A DNA stretch of 64,000 bases from Novakomyces olei (GCA_016906335.1 JADEYG010000004.1:124001-188000); one strand, 5' to 3'. Numbered from the stretch's first letter, positions 23,225 through 34,503 are shown. Translations and numbers: made by a program. The notes: generated from the letters alone by a model not told the origin.

Positions 23225-24359
23225 TTTGGTTTCGGGTTTGATTCGACTTTTTAGCTTGGCGCCTGCTTAATCTTCCGACTGGCTGGGTCAAGTCTCTTGG
23301 TAGTCTGCCTCGGCCTAGCGTAGTCTCGGAGCTTTTGCGCCAGGGACATTGGGCGCATCTTTATATACTCTTGCTCCAAGCCGGGCGGTGGGATCGCCGT
23401 TCGCCTTCGTTTCCTCATTAGCCAATGCTTCCGACGAACAGCGTTCTGCACCTGTTCTAACGCATTACCCTTTTCGGTTAATCCGGGGTCGGGATGTCGG
23501 TACGAGCATTCTCGACCACTGTGTATTACTTCACACTAGCCCGAACGGGTAATGCGCCCACTCTGATCGTGGGAGATTAATATGATTATTTTGTGAGGCC
23601 GTTCATTGGACCATCGGCGAGGATACGCGCGTATAGAGAATACGGCGGAAAAATGTGGCCGGCGAGGAGGCAAACTTATCCCGCGCAAGAGTGCTGGCGA
23701 GACGCATCGTTCATGACGAGATTCTTATGGACGAATTTGATTTTTGATAGTCTCTTACTCCTGATGGCGGCCGCGTATGGAGAGGCTGTAGAAGTGTAGA
23801 CGGAGAATGCTTCCACCGTAGTTTGTAGTATTACGCTTATGCTGACAGCGCGAGAATTTGAATTTCTTTACTGATTCTTGCAGCAACCTCTAGCTGATAT
23901 GGTGTAAAATCATAGAGCCTGTAGGTGAAGTGTGCCGTCTTTGCTCGTCCACCGCTCTGGAAGTGTAAAATACTTTACGACTGAAGGACTGCCCAATCTA
24001 ATGCATCGATCGAGTGATCACAGCCTGGGTTTCTTGGCATTGCACGTACCTATTCTATCACATGTAGTCGTGGCCACTGACACAAGCAGCGTCTTGATCG
24101 ATCCATAGTAATCAATACTATAAAACTGCTTGGATAAAGCACACTATCTTCATCATCTATACTACTCTTTGGCACTTTTATACTTCAACTTCATATGGCG
24201 TGTATTATTTACAAACTTGCTGTATCTACTCTGGCTCTTGCTCTGCGAGTATGATAGGCCTGCCTTGAAACACAAGGCGGCCCAACCTTGATTGTACATT
24301 TGGATTTTTGTCATCCCACTCGGCCTTTCAGCTGACCTCAAAGATATGGCCTACAAATT

Positions 24360-24407
24360 TTAGTTTTAGTTTTAGTTCTAGTTCTAGTTTTAGTTTTAGT
24401 TTTAGAA
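24360..24407. repeat. TTTAGT-type hexamer repeat
   Basis: About eight units of TTTTAG/TTCTAG in tandem. Confidence 0.8.
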
Positions 24408-24989
24408 TGTTGCTCGCGCAATACAAAAACTGACTGGCCCTCTTCAATTCGCGAGTACGTGTTGTGGTCAGTTTACGCGGCACAATACGGAAGAAAACTA
24501 AACTTGTTTGTAGAATAGGTGATTGATTGCAGCCTGAATTCAGAACCTTGCTCTTGTTTCACTAGTATGCGCTACAACTTTCACAGCTAATGCCCAATTT
24601 TGTTCCTCAAAGACTTGGCGAACAGCCGTTGAGGATAAATGCTACGGCCACGACCACGCTTTCCCTACGAATAATCGCCCTGCGGCCAATCATATTTTCG
24701 CTATCAATGCCGCACGTGGTTGGCTACCTCGCCGTTGGATCAATAATGTGGGGTAATGAGTGGCAAAATCCCATAATAACCCTTATTCTACAGACGACAA
24801 GTAAGCATAAATAAGCATAAAAGGTTTAGACTGCTATGAGCATTAGAGGCGGTTAAACGTTTACCTCCACTGTTCTTCCAATCAGATACAATGTTACTTG
24901 GCATAAATAAAGACGCACGCAGAAAATACAAACCCAGTCATAAACCCTACACAAAAACTCTAGACATAAATAGGCATAAATCTTAGTAG

Positions 24990-25034
24990 TTAACCCTAGT
25001 CCTAAACCCTAGTAAACCCTAGACATTAACCCTA
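24990..25034. repeat. Degenerate interstitial telomere-like repeat
   Basis: Several irregularly spaced CCCTAA/CCCTAG units (AACCCTAG, TAAACCCTAG, TTAACCCTA) about 170 bp upstream of the reductase start. They resemble TTAGGG-type telomere DNA. Confidence 0.6.
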
Positions 25035-25201
25035 TATTGCACTGTCCTGACTCTGAATTATACACTCCAAAAGGATACTTGTAGATTAATCCAATCATTC
25101 ATCCCTCGCGCCCGCATTTCCAAAAAGTGGGATTACACGAGGTGTATAAAAAGACTCGAGTCGCCGCCCATCGTCAGCCCAACCGAATCACATACAGCAA
25201 T

Positions 25202-26263
25202 ATGACAAAGCCGACACTTTTGCTATTGGGCACAATCGTGCACGCTACGAAAGAATGGAACTCGCTTTCTTCTCTGGCAACGCTCAAGGTAAATAGACAG
25301 AGCAATTTTACTCTTCTTTTAAAGTCAGTGACTAACAAGCTGAAGGTGTGTGAGAGCAAGAACCGGGCCGAGTTTATACGCGACTGCAGCGGCCGCTACG
25401 CTGACGTCACAGGCATCTACCGCACATTTGCGTCTGCCAGTATTACGGGCCGGTTTGACGCCGATCTGGCATCGCATCTGCCTTCGAGCCTTAAATTCGT
25501 GGCTCACAATGGCGCAGGGTACGATCAGATCGACATTGCGCCTTTCACTGAGCGCGGGATTCTTATCGCCAACTGCCCCAAGGCCGTAGACGCTGCTACG
25601 GCAGACACAAACATGTTTCTCATCCTTGGCGCTCTGCGCAACTACAATTACGGGATCGAGAACCTGCGAGAAGGCAAATTCAAGAACGGAGTTCCCATCG
25701 CCCACGATCCGGAGGGGAAAGTATTGGGCATTTTGGGAATGGGCGGAATTGGACGCGCTGTGGCAGAGCGCGCTCGTGCGTTTGGTATGACTGTCGTCTA
25801 CCACAATCGCAAACCATTGAGCGAAGAATTAGCAGCGGGTGCAGAGTACGTCTCGTTTGACGAGCTGCTCGATCGCTCAGACGTCCTCTCGCTCAATTTA
25901 CCCCTCAATGCTCATACTCGCCATTCGATTGGCGCTCCACAGTTTGCTAAAATGAAGGACGGAGTTGTAGTTGTAAATACTGCTCGTGGAGCTGTTATCG
26001 ACGAGGCTGCCTTGGTCGACGCTCTCGACAGTGGTAAAGTGGCCTCTGCCGGTCTTGATGTGTTTGAGCACGAGCCGGAAATTCATCCTGGCCTGATGCG
26101 TAACCGTAACGTGCTCCTGCTCCCGCACCTGGGGACACACACTGTGGAGACGCAACACGCTATGGAGGCACTCGTTATTGATAATTTGCGTTCTGCCATT
26201 GAGACTGGGAAGCTTTTGACACCAGTCCCGGAGCAGCAGCATATTCAGAAACCATTGATTTGA
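25202..26263 (+). CDS. GOR1: D-isomer 2-hydroxyacid dehydrogenase (glyoxylate/hydroxypyruvate reductase)
   Basis: NAD(P)H-dependent reductase of 2-oxoacids such as glyoxylate or hydroxypyruvate. Exons 25202-25288 and 25346-26263 give 334 residues. The Rossmann motif GMGGIGRAVAERA is followed by VVYHNRKPL, consistent with cofactor discrimination at the Asn-Arg position. Catalytic Arg sits in VNTARGAVID, Glu in DVFEHEPEIHP and His in LLPHLGTHT. The 57-nt intron is a multiple of three without stops, so the unspliced frame reads through; its GTAAAT donor, GACTAAC branch box and the family consensus argue for removal. The GTG-initiated upstream extension is not a eukaryotic start. Substrate is inferred from family only. 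Confidence 0.93.
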   Translation: MTKPTLLLLGTIVHATKEWNSLSSLATLKVNRQSNFTLLLKSVTNKLKVCESKNRAEFIRDCSGRYADVTGIYRTFASASITGRFDADLASHLPSSLKFVAHNGAGYDQIDIAPFTERGILIANCPKAVDAATADTNMFLILGALRNYNYGIENLREGKFKNGVPIAHDPEGKVLGILGMGGIGRAVAERARAFGMTVVYHNRKPLSEELAAGAEYVSFDELLDRSDVLSLNLPLNAHTRHSIGAPQFAKMKDGVVVVNTARGAVIDEAALVDALDSGKVASAGLDVFEHEPEIHPGLMRNRNVLLLPHLGTHTVETQHAMEALVIDNLRSAIETGKLLTPVPEQQHIQKPLI

Positions 26264-27403
26264 GGGAGGGGTCTGGGGGGTTGGGTTTTTGCAAGTTTTT
26301 TTTTTTTTTTTTTTTTCTTTTTCCCTAATATACATAGCTTTACAACCCTCTTTTCCCCCATGTCTTTTGCCTATGGCTTTGCCAATGTCTTTGCCCACGT
26401 CTTTTGTCCTATTGTTATGTGCGCCCTCTACGTATCTGCACTGTTATTTGAAGACTGCTTTAGCTATACTCATTATTTTAGCAAAATTATCCTGCCTTCA
26501 GTGCTATATATACCCGCACTTTAGTCTCCTTACTAAGCGTTGAAACAATATATCCGGCCGTGAGAGCGAAAAGTTCGTCGTATTGAAAAACGCCATTGTA
26601 GTTGTATTGACAGCCTTCCAGGACTCCACTACCAATCCGGCACAAAGCCAATGCCCAATATGGTCAACGAGAAATTGTACAAAGTGCAATCATTTGTATC
26701 TAGTTCAAACCGAAATCTACTAGACCCAAATGCCGTAGGCTAAGCTATACATTTAAATTCAAGACTATACAATCCTCCCCTCTTCGTTTGATTCAATAAT
26801 TTTCATTATTTTGTATACTCAAATGCAGCTGTCAATTGCACTCTGCGATCCAAAACTCTTTTACACAAAAATACACAGACTATGGACCCCGCAGTAGGCT
26901 CCGCCAGAAGGTGAATGCCTCTCGCCCCCAGAATAGGGTGGAAGGTAGGGTAAATAAAGCAGGAGAAAAAGATGAAAGCCGTTTGCAAAACCATTCTGAA
27001 TACCAGCTGAAAAATAATTCTGAAAGGAAACGAGGTTAAATGATAAACTACTAATATAAAAAAATTAGAATAAAATACCAAGAAACGGGGAGGAAAAAGT
27101 GGATAAAATGTGAAAAACAAAGGAACAAAAAGTGGCAAACCAATAAAAAAAAATTAAATTAAAAGAAAAACAAAAACAAAAACAAAAAAAAAAAAACGCA
27201 TCTGCCGCCGTTGACTTGACCCTTGGAGAAGAAGCAAAACCAAAACCTTCCTTTGAAGAAGAATAGCAAAAAAAAAAAAAAAAAACAAACAAACAAACAA
27301 AAAAAAAAAACAAAAGCAATTAAACAAAATCAATCAAAACAATGTGCAAACGCGGGAGTATATGGCCGGTCCACTTGTAACCCGGCTACCAGCCAATCAA
27401 TCC
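26264..27403. other. Convergent gap with homopolymer tracts
   Basis: 1140 bp between two convergent stops. Contains a T-run at about 26297-26318 and long A-rich tracts at about 27120-27320. All frames are Lys- or Phe-rich low complexity. No gene seen. Confidence 0.5.
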
Positions 27404-29743
27404 TCACTGATCAAAATTGCCCTGGAACACGTCCCCATAGTCGTGGTACGTAGAATCGCCCTGGCCAGACTGATGATCGCCGTGCTGGCCGCCTTGCCGC
27501 TGGCCTTTCATCTCTTGCCGCTTCCGCTGGCGCCGACGCCGGCGCCGGCCGTCAGAGTCCTGGTCAGAGGACGCTCCGCCATCGTCGCTGCTATGGAAAC
27601 TATCATCATCATCATCCTCGTTTGTATCGTAGCCAGAACTGTTCTCATCGCCCTCCTGCATATCGGCGTCGGAGAGCTCTCCATTCCGACTCCGGCTAGC
27701 CTTGAGCCGGCTGCTGAAATTGCCCTTGTCAAAGTAGGACTGAGCATCGTCGACAAAAGTAAACCCCTTAAAATTTGCCTGCACAGTTGGACTCAGTGGG
27801 GTCGAGGCAACGACGGGCGGCAGTTTGCTTACTGGAGCATTTGTGAATTCAGTATCAAAATTGCTCGTGTCCTGTTCCCCGGATAAAGTAGGCTTGAACG
27901 GAGGAGCAATCTGTTTGTGGTACAGAGCTGTCCAATCAACGTCGGCAAAGAACGGGTGCTCCTTCAGCTCAGCAGCGTCCCGGTTTGCTCCGAGACGGTG
28001 ACGCGGGTTACGGTTCAGCAGACCTTTTACCAGGTTACGGCCCTCAAAGGATAACACGTCCTTGGGGAACCGTACTTTGCCAAAGGCAATATTCTTGTAC
28101 ATTTGCTGCGTGTCCTCTGCGTAGAAGGGACTCCATCCACAGCACATTTCAAAGACAAGGACCCCGAGGGACCAGAAATCAACAAGTTTTGTGTACCCGG
28201 AATCATCGAGCAGCACTTCTGGAGCCAAATACTCTGTCGTGCCACAAAACGTGTTTGTTGTAGCATCGGCGGACACGTTGGCCTTGCTCAGCCCGAAATC
28301 ACAGAGGGCGATATGGCCATTGGCATCGAGCAAAATGTTCTCTGGCTTCAGGTCGCGGTATATGATATCGTGGTTGTGTAAATGCTCCAGGGCAAGAACG
28401 AGCTCAGCGATGTAGAATTTAGCTCTTTCCTCCGTAAATTTGCCCTCGTTTTGCAGGTGCCAAAACAGCTCTCCGCCCGACATGTAGTCCGTCACGAGGT
28501 ACAGGTCAGTTGGGGTTTGGAAGGAGAACTTTAGGCCGACAATGAAGGGGCAATCGGCCATGGCTGTGCGCACAAGGATGTTGCGTTCCCCTATCGTATG
28601 GGCCACCTCCTTTTTCTGCACAATAACTTTCTTGGAGAGCACCTTCATGGCATAGATGCGCTGATTATCGTACTTGCGGACCTGGTAAACTTGGCCAAAT
28701 GTGCCCTTTCCGATCAGCTTTAGCACCTCAAAGTCCTCTGGGCCATAGTGCCTTTTGGCTACTTTTTCATACAGCATCTGCACCTCAATCTCTCCATGCC
28801 TGGCGGAGGACACGTGCCTGGGCAGACTGGAGGGCTTCTCCAGCCGGTACCACTGCGTACTTATCTGCTCATGCACCAGGACTGGCCGCACTCTTACCTG
28901 ACCCAAGAAATCCTCATTGTGGCGCTGGTCATAGACGGTCAGGTCTAGATCGCTCGACAGGCTGAGCACGTCAAACACGGCTTCATGGTTCCATACTGGA
29001 TTCGACGCTGAACTCGCCATCATCATTACATCATCGCCCTGGTGCCCACTGCCGCCTACATCAACTCCGCCACTGGAGACTCCGGCTCCAGCTCCAGTAG
29101 AGACTCCGGCTCCGGCTCCAGTTCCAGTAGAGACTCCAGCTCCAGAACCAGTTCCAGGACCAAGGCCAGGACCGCTCTTGTCAGAGGCGGCAGCAGTATT
29201 ACTGTCCAGCCGGCGGGTACTCATATCTCGAAGGCTCGTCGAGCTTGCCTGCCGGCCCTTGGGAATTGCTACACTATGTGCATTCCTGCTCTCTCCGCCT
29301 TTACTGCCATCAGCGTGCCTCGGGAACTCGAACCTGTTGGCCGGGCTTCGGCCAATAAACTCGTTGCTCTCAAACGTGGCAATGACGTAGGGCTCAGCGT
29401 CCCCGGAGGCTACCGGCAGGTCACGTGCACGTATAATCTTCACCATCAGCCGGCCAATAGGAGGCGTGATATTGGGGCCGTCGATGTTTGGACCGGCGCC
29501 TCCGTCGGCGGACACTGTCCCACGCGGAGTCCGCTGTGGCGTCATCGGCACTGCGTGCGGAGTCTGCACTCCCGACGGCAAATCCGTCATTACGTCATCG
29601 CTCTGGGCAGAAGTGCTGCCCGCCACATTTGCCCGCGGCTGCTGCGGTGGAGGCGTCGCCGTCTTTGGCGTCGATGCGCCTGAGCCAGGTTCCTTGGATG
29701 AGTGCTTGCCGTGGAAAAAGAGACTGCGTGCGAAATCGGCCAT
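27404..29743 (-). CDS. SCH9: AGC protein kinase Sch9 (C2 + kinase)
   Basis: TORC1-activated AGC kinase controlling growth, ribosome production and lifespan. Single exon, 779 residues. A C2-type domain spans about 98-330 (IGRLMVKIIRARDLP, DAEPYVIATFES, VYDQRHNEDFLGQV) with a large Gly/Ala/Ser/Thr insert at about 140-235. The kinase domain is about 338-598: GKGTFGQVY, K367 in YAMKV, D464 in YRDLKPEN, D482 in DFG and activation-loop T498 in TNTFCGT. A turn motif STPLSP (about 647) and a hydrophobic motif FKGFTF (T662) follow. The 110-residue tail is acidic, then Arg-rich. C2 plus AGC kinase is diagnostic of Sch9/Sck. Complete, with all catalytic residues present. Confidence 0.95.
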   Translation of the reverse strand: MADFARSLFFHGKHSSKEPGSGASTPKTATPPPQQPRANVAGSTSAQSDDVMTDLPSGVQTPHAVPMTPQRTPRGTVSADGGAGPNIDGPNITPPIGRLMVKIIRARDLPVASGDAEPYVIATFESNEFIGRSPANRFEFPRHADGSKGGESRNAHSVAIPKGRQASSTSLRDMSTRRLDSNTAAASDKSGPGLGPGTGSGAGVSTGTGAGAGVSTGAGAGVSSGGVDVGGSGHQGDDVMMMASSASNPVWNHEAVFDVLSLSSDLDLTVYDQRHNEDFLGQVRVRPVLVHEQISTQWYRLEKPSSLPRHVSSARHGEIEVQMLYEKVAKRHYGPEDFEVLKLIGKGTFGQVYQVRKYDNQRIYAMKVLSKKVIVQKKEVAHTIGERNILVRTAMADCPFIVGLKFSFQTPTDLYLVTDYMSGGELFWHLQNEGKFTEERAKFYIAELVLALEHLHNHDIIYRDLKPENILLDANGHIALCDFGLSKANVSADATTNTFCGTTEYLAPEVLLDDSGYTKLVDFWSLGVLVFEMCCGWSPFYAEDTQQMYKNIAFGKVRFPKDVLSFEGRNLVKGLLNRNPRHRLGANRDAAELKEHPFFADVDWTALYHKQIAPPFKPTLSGEQDTSNFDTEFTNAPVSKLPPVVASTPLSPTVQANFKGFTFVDDAQSYFDKGNFSSRLKASRSRNGELSDADMQEGDENSSGYDTNEDDDDDSFHSSDDGGASSDQDSDGRRRRRRQRKRQEMKGQRQGGQHGDHQSGQGDSTYHDYGDVFQGNFDQ

Positions 29744-31169
29744 TGCCGCCTACAGCTCGGACTTGCCGATTAAATCTCGGGATTGCCGATTAAAGCTCGG
29801 TCGGACTTGCCGAGTTGCTCTTTTGTCAAAGTGTGGACAAAGCCAGGCACACAGTTGGAAAGGCGATGTACCCTCTGCGTCTGTCGGGTTCTCGCCTGGT
29901 TAGAATCCTTGCACTATACAGTCAGTAATGCAAAGGGGAGGAGGAGACTTGCATTAGAGTGACGTACGTCTACGGCAGTTTCGCCAACCTATTTGCCAGC
30001 AAACTCTGAAAGATCGCTCTGCTCTGTCGCGGCACCTTTATCTCTCAACCGCCCAACACGGGTCCGCTCCTATAATATACCTATAATATAATAAAATATA
30101 CCTATAATATTATAAAATATACCTATAATATTATAAGATATACCTATAATATAATAAAATATACCTAATAATATATTTATAATATACCTATCCCATAATA
30201 TACGGGCAACTGGAAAATTTCCATACTTTTTCGGAACCACAGTTGTATGTGGAGTCGTGGAAGCGGTAGAATAGACTATGGTGAAACAAGTATTCCACAC
30301 TTAATATTGGAATAATATAATAATATTCCAATAATTCCACATATTCCAATAATATTCCACATATTCCAAATAATATTCCACTCATCTACGTACCCATCAC
30401 GGACTCGATTGTGTCATATTGACACTTGATTTTGACATGTAATACGGCGGCGGGACACGGATAGGCGATTTTAATAAGCTTTCAGTGCATATGAATCAAC
30501 GTACCCGGTGGGCACGTTCCACGACGTAGTACGATACGTAAGCGAATGATAACCTCACTAGAATAAGGTTATATAAAATTAATTAATGAAATGAAATGGA
30601 AGAGATAGGCCCATCAATATTACCCTCGTAACCTATTTGGGTAATTTCATTTCTAGCTAGTATATAAGGCGACCTTCCTTGGCCCTGCTGGACAGGGCTT
30701 CCACTTTTTAATTTTGTGCTTTAGCTGCTATTTGTCATTGCCTATTTACCGCTACTTGTTGGCTAACTCGTGCTGTCTCGTGGTCTGCTATTATAGAGCG
30801 CGAGACATGTTTCAACAGCTGACACAATACAATACAACAATAATACAATAATTAGTACATTAATTAATACAATAATTAATAATTAATATAAAAAATTCAA
30901 TAGTTAGTACAATAATATGTAATAAATAATAATACCTTGAAACTGCCGTCATAAATAACGGCAAATTCCTATTGCAAACTGCTGAAATGCGTTGTGGACT
31001 TTGTTGACAATTAGACGGTGCGTTTAACTTTAAAGCGTCAATTGCTACAGACTGAGTGGAGCTGATTGCAGTTGCTCAACTACCGTCCACTCTTGCAACA
31101 CGACACGAAACTTTATATATATATAAGCCAAACCAATCGACGGTCTGTGCCTTTCAGCCTTCTGTACAT
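29744..31169. promoter_or_regulatory. Divergent promoter gap SCH9/PER1
   Basis: 1426 bp between divergent starts. Holds AT repeats at about 30068-30190, inverted ATTCCA-type repeats near 30305-30380 and a TATATATATATAAG box at about 31112-31126, about 45-60 bp before the PER1 start. Confidence 0.5.
30068..30190. repeat. AT-rich tandem repeat (about 26 bp unit)
   Basis: Four to five imperfect copies of a unit containing ATACCTATAATAT and ATAAAAT, each internally palindromic, in the SCH9/PER1 gap. Confidence 0.75.
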
Positions 31170-32129
31170 ATGCGGCTAGCACGTCTTATCATTGGAATAG
31201 CCTCAGTATGCCTTTTCCCACTGCTCGTAAAAGCCAGCCGGGGTGATCGGCTGCCGGCTTTTATCGATTGCCGCCAGGATTGCATACAAACAAGATGCTA
31301 TGAGGGCCATTCTGCCCTGCCGCTGCGTTTACGCCTTCTGCACTGGGACTGTGCGGACGAATGCGACTATGAATGCCAACGTGCAATTACGCTAAAGCTA
31401 AATGAGGCCCATTTTCGGGAGGAACAGTTCCATGGGAAATGGTACTTTATACGCGTCTGGCCCGGAGTGCAGGAGGGTTGCTCTGTAGTATTCAGCCTTC
31501 TCAATTTGGCCGCTCACGTATGGGGGCTACAGCAGATCAAGCAGCATGTGCCCCCACAATGGCCGTTTACCCGATCCTACCGGCTCTTTGCCTTTACCGG
31601 CATGAACGCCTGGTTCTGGTCGGCCGTTTTCCATACTAGAGATCTTGTCTTTACTGAGCGAGCTGATTATTTTGCTGCCGCCACGGCTGTAGTATACTCC
31701 ACACACTTGTCACTTGTCCGTGTGGCCCGTTTAGATCGGCGGAAAGGTGCTCTGGCCGTGTGGAACGCGTTTTGTATCGCGGCCTTGGCATTGCACATTT
31801 TATACCAGTCGCAAAGACCGGCATTTAATTATACGTACAATATGGCCTTCAATGTCGCTTTCGGCGTGTTTCAAAACACAGTGTGGTACTATTACTCTTT
31901 CTCAAAATTTGATACTCTGCCTCTATGGTCCCTGTTGCCAGCGGGCGCATGTACCGCTGTCACTTTGGCAATGGGACTGGAGTTGTTTGATTTTCCGCCA
32001 CTCGCTCATTTGCTGGACGCTCATGCGCTCTGGCACCTGGCCACGGCTCCGATATACGTGGTCTGGTACAGGTTCCTTGTTCGCGATGCCAATTATCACT
32101 ATACTTTGCACCATAAAACAGCTTCCTGA
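31170..32129 (+). CDS. PER1: Per1/PGAP3 GPI-anchor remodelling phospholipase
   Basis: ER multi-pass protein removing the sn-2 acyl chain of GPI anchors during lipid remodelling. Single exon, 319 residues. Starts with a signal peptide (MRLARLIIGIASVCLFPLLV), then the Cys-rich luminal domain (DCRQDCIQTRC, WDCADECDYECQ), FHGKWYFIRVWPG, and about seven hydrophobic spans. Conserved CREST-superfamily residues are visible: AFTGMNAWFWSAVFHTRD, ERADYF and LLDAHALWHLATAP. The translation upstream of 31170 begins at a GTG, so this ATG is the start. Length and motif order match Per1 (about 350). Confidence 0.95.
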   Translation: MRLARLIIGIASVCLFPLLVKASRGDRLPAFIDCRQDCIQTRCYEGHSALPLRLRLLHWDCADECDYECQRAITLKLNEAHFREEQFHGKWYFIRVWPGVQEGCSVVFSLLNLAAHVWGLQQIKQHVPPQWPFTRSYRLFAFTGMNAWFWSAVFHTRDLVFTERADYFAAATAVVYSTHLSLVRVARLDRRKGALAVWNAFCIAALALHILYQSQRPAFNYTYNMAFNVAFGVFQNTVWYYYSFSKFDTLPLWSLLPAGACTAVTLAMGLELFDFPPLAHLLDAHALWHLATAPIYVVWYRFLVRDANYHYTLHHKTAS

Positions 32130-32423
32130 TGCATACTTTGTGTTGATAAATTCATTCAATGTCACAGTTATTCAAAGGCCCACGCTAGCAGTATGAAACG
32201 AACCACCAAGTGGAATCGCAGGCGACAGGAGGCACCTCTCCTGAACAACTGAAAAGTTTTATTCCGAACGTTTCTCAACAAAGTCTAGTACCTTTCGAGT
32301 CTCGGATTGAGCAAACTCTTTCCCTACAGGAGCGAACGAAGCGTTAGTCACACCTCGTACAAACCTAATCTTGTCTCTGTAAAAAGACAATTAGTTATTT
32401 TATAGTAATAACAAAACATTTAT

Positions 32424-32454
<31 letters not shown>

Positions 32455-32554
32455 AATAATTATAATAATAATAATACCTTAGCTTGTGCATGCATTCATT
32501 AATTACTATTCTATGGTGTTATGCTTTTTGGCCCACGCCTAATCCCTATTTTGC
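32130..32554. other. Convergent 3' gap with GAT repeat
   Basis: 425 bp between two convergent stops. (GAT)n at about 32424-32451 changes into (TAA)n to about 32474. Nothing else seen. Confidence 0.5.
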
Positions 32555-34503
32555 CTATGTAATCAGATCAGCCACTTTGAAAGCAAGTTCGTCCGCTTCC
32601 GCACGTGTGGCTGCTTCCGCGTAAACGCGTACAACATTCTCTGTCCCACTTGCTCTTACAAACGCTCGGCCTTGATTGTACTTGGCTACTATAGCGTCGA
32701 TACGCGTCTGCAGCCCCTCCGGTGCCACGAGTCTCCGTTCAGCGTCTGTTGTCTTGAAAGCAGCACGTGACTGTACGGGTTTGCGCATTAACCGTGACGG
32801 CAGATCCGTATAAGCAGCATCCCACTCTTGAACATCCCACCCCTTTTGAGCAAGAATCAGTTCAATCAGGAGCAAATCGCAGAGCGCATCGCCTACTGTC
32901 TGATTCATCAGCTGAACGAGTCGCTGAAGAGCCAATTGTGCTGTCCTTTGCGCTGGTGATTGTGGCACATAAGCTTCTAACTGTGAAACTGCAGCTGTGG
33001 AAAATAGTACGGTGCCGTGTCCGTTTGCCTCGAAATATACACCACAGTCGAACCTTTGTGCTGCGTGATGCAGATGCTTTACTCCCGTGGGGACACAGAC
33101 AACGGGCACTTTGAGCGTTTGCTCCAAGTACAGTGTGCTGTTGCCATTAGCATACGCAGTCTGTACGACGCCCACTGTCCAGTCAATTCCGGCGCTGCGA
33201 ACGAGATCCATAACGTACATACACGCCAGCCCGGCAATTTTGTCTCCGTCAAGCAGATGAAAAGCGCCATTGGCCGCCGTGAAATAGTAAACCAGCCGGT
33301 CAGCGTCTCCGTCGAGGGAAGATGCTCGCTGCAGTGGGGGAAGAGACGGATTGGGAATCCGCTGAATCGTCTTCACATAATCAGCTCCACACTGAGCGTT
33401 CAGCTTTTCCGGAGAGTCACATGCGGTATTGACAAGCTGGATTTTGAGTGACTTTAAGTTTTGGGCGAGTTTGAGCAGTTTCGGTGCTCCCACTCCGTTT
33501 GCACAGTCAACGACCACCGGAGTTTGGGCTGTTGAACCGTCCATCAGCGCATTGAAGGCACTAGTAATTTTGTCATAGTAGCCCTGCTCAGTCGGGTCAC
33601 CATACGCGGCATTTGTGCCCAGCGTGTTTACGCAACGCGTTATATAGTGTAGCTGTGGGGTTGTCAACAGCCCAAACGGCTTGACTTGCGCACCAAAGGC
33701 TTCCGCTCCCTCCGTGAACGTCTGCGCCAGGCCGGGCGACGATGATCTGGTAACGTTAGCCTAAACACGTAATAGTGTAAACAACGTAAACAAAGTAATA
33801 GTGTAAACAACGTAACGGTCTGCTGTTGAACAATGAAAAAGAGAGTTGGCATTTGATAAATAAGGCAGCGAAAACAAGGCAGCAAAAAAGGCAGCAAAAA
33901 AGGCAGCAAAAAAGGCAGCGAACGACACGAATATTTCAAAGCAGAAATTGAGCGATTACAAAGCCGAGCTGTGGCAGCAACAAAGTAAATAATAAAATTA
34001 AAGCCAGAGAGCAGAGCCAAGTAAGCTTACCGGGTATCCCAGGCCAGCAAGAGATGCGCTGGTGCCGACAAGTCCACTTTTGCAGAAGCGGCAACGGCCT
34101 CGATAGTAGCGATAAGCTCAGTATCCTCTGCGCCAGCCAGAGCGGCCGCGTGCTCTTCCCAAAGGGGCTCCAGCATTTCGCCCAAGGGATCAACGATCTT
34201 TACGCCATTGTCAGACGCTGGATTATGACTCGCCGTGATCATAATGCCAATGCTCTGGCCGAGAAGCGACTTTGAGCGTAGCACTGCCGTCAGTGCAGTA
34301 CGGAAAAGCACTGGGTCCAAGGTGTCGGCACTAGTTTTAAGTCAGCAATGGCACACGTGCAACCAAAGGGCACAGGACAAAGAACTGTCCTGCAGTCAAT
34401 CTTACTTTGCCCTAAACCCGGCCGTTCCGTACGCGCAAACGGCGCCCGCGGGTTTAGGGTGCCGTTTTGCGGCTTCCGTGATTGCAGCCCACTCGAAGCT
34501 CAT
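32555..34503 (-). CDS. PCM1: Phosphoacetylglucosamine mutase
   Basis: Interconverts GlcNAc-6-P and GlcNAc-1-P on the way to UDP-GlcNAc for chitin, N-glycans and GPI anchors. Exons 34406-34503, 34031-34330 and 32555-33746 encode 529 residues. N-terminal AYGTAGFRA, LDPVLFR, the phosphoserine loop MITASHNP (about S67) and DNGVKIVDPLGEML lead to KPFGLLTTPQLHY. The metal loop SLDGDADRL, the sugar-binding GVKHLHHAA and FEANGHGTVLF, and the phosphate-binding RASGTENVVRVYAEA close the protein. Both introns are supported by phase and CTAAC or TAAAACTAG acceptor contexts. All catalytic loops are intact. Confidence 0.95.

Larger units (their letters stand above)
23225..25201. promoter_or_regulatory. 2-kb divergent gap MIOX/GOR1
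   Basis: 1977 bp without a convincing gene. It includes a GTTTTA-type hexamer run at about 24360-24407 and telomere-like CCCTA(A) units at about 24990-25034. Short frames (23593-23799, 24590-24814) resemble nothing. Confidence 0.4.

Noticed and set aside
25127-25201. Upstream start of the GOR1-like protein
   Set aside because: The longer frame begins with GTG, and the family N-terminus aligns with the ATG at 25202.
26264-27403. Lys- and Phe-rich frames in the GOR1/SCH9 gap
   Set aside because: They translate poly-A and poly-T tracts and have no features.
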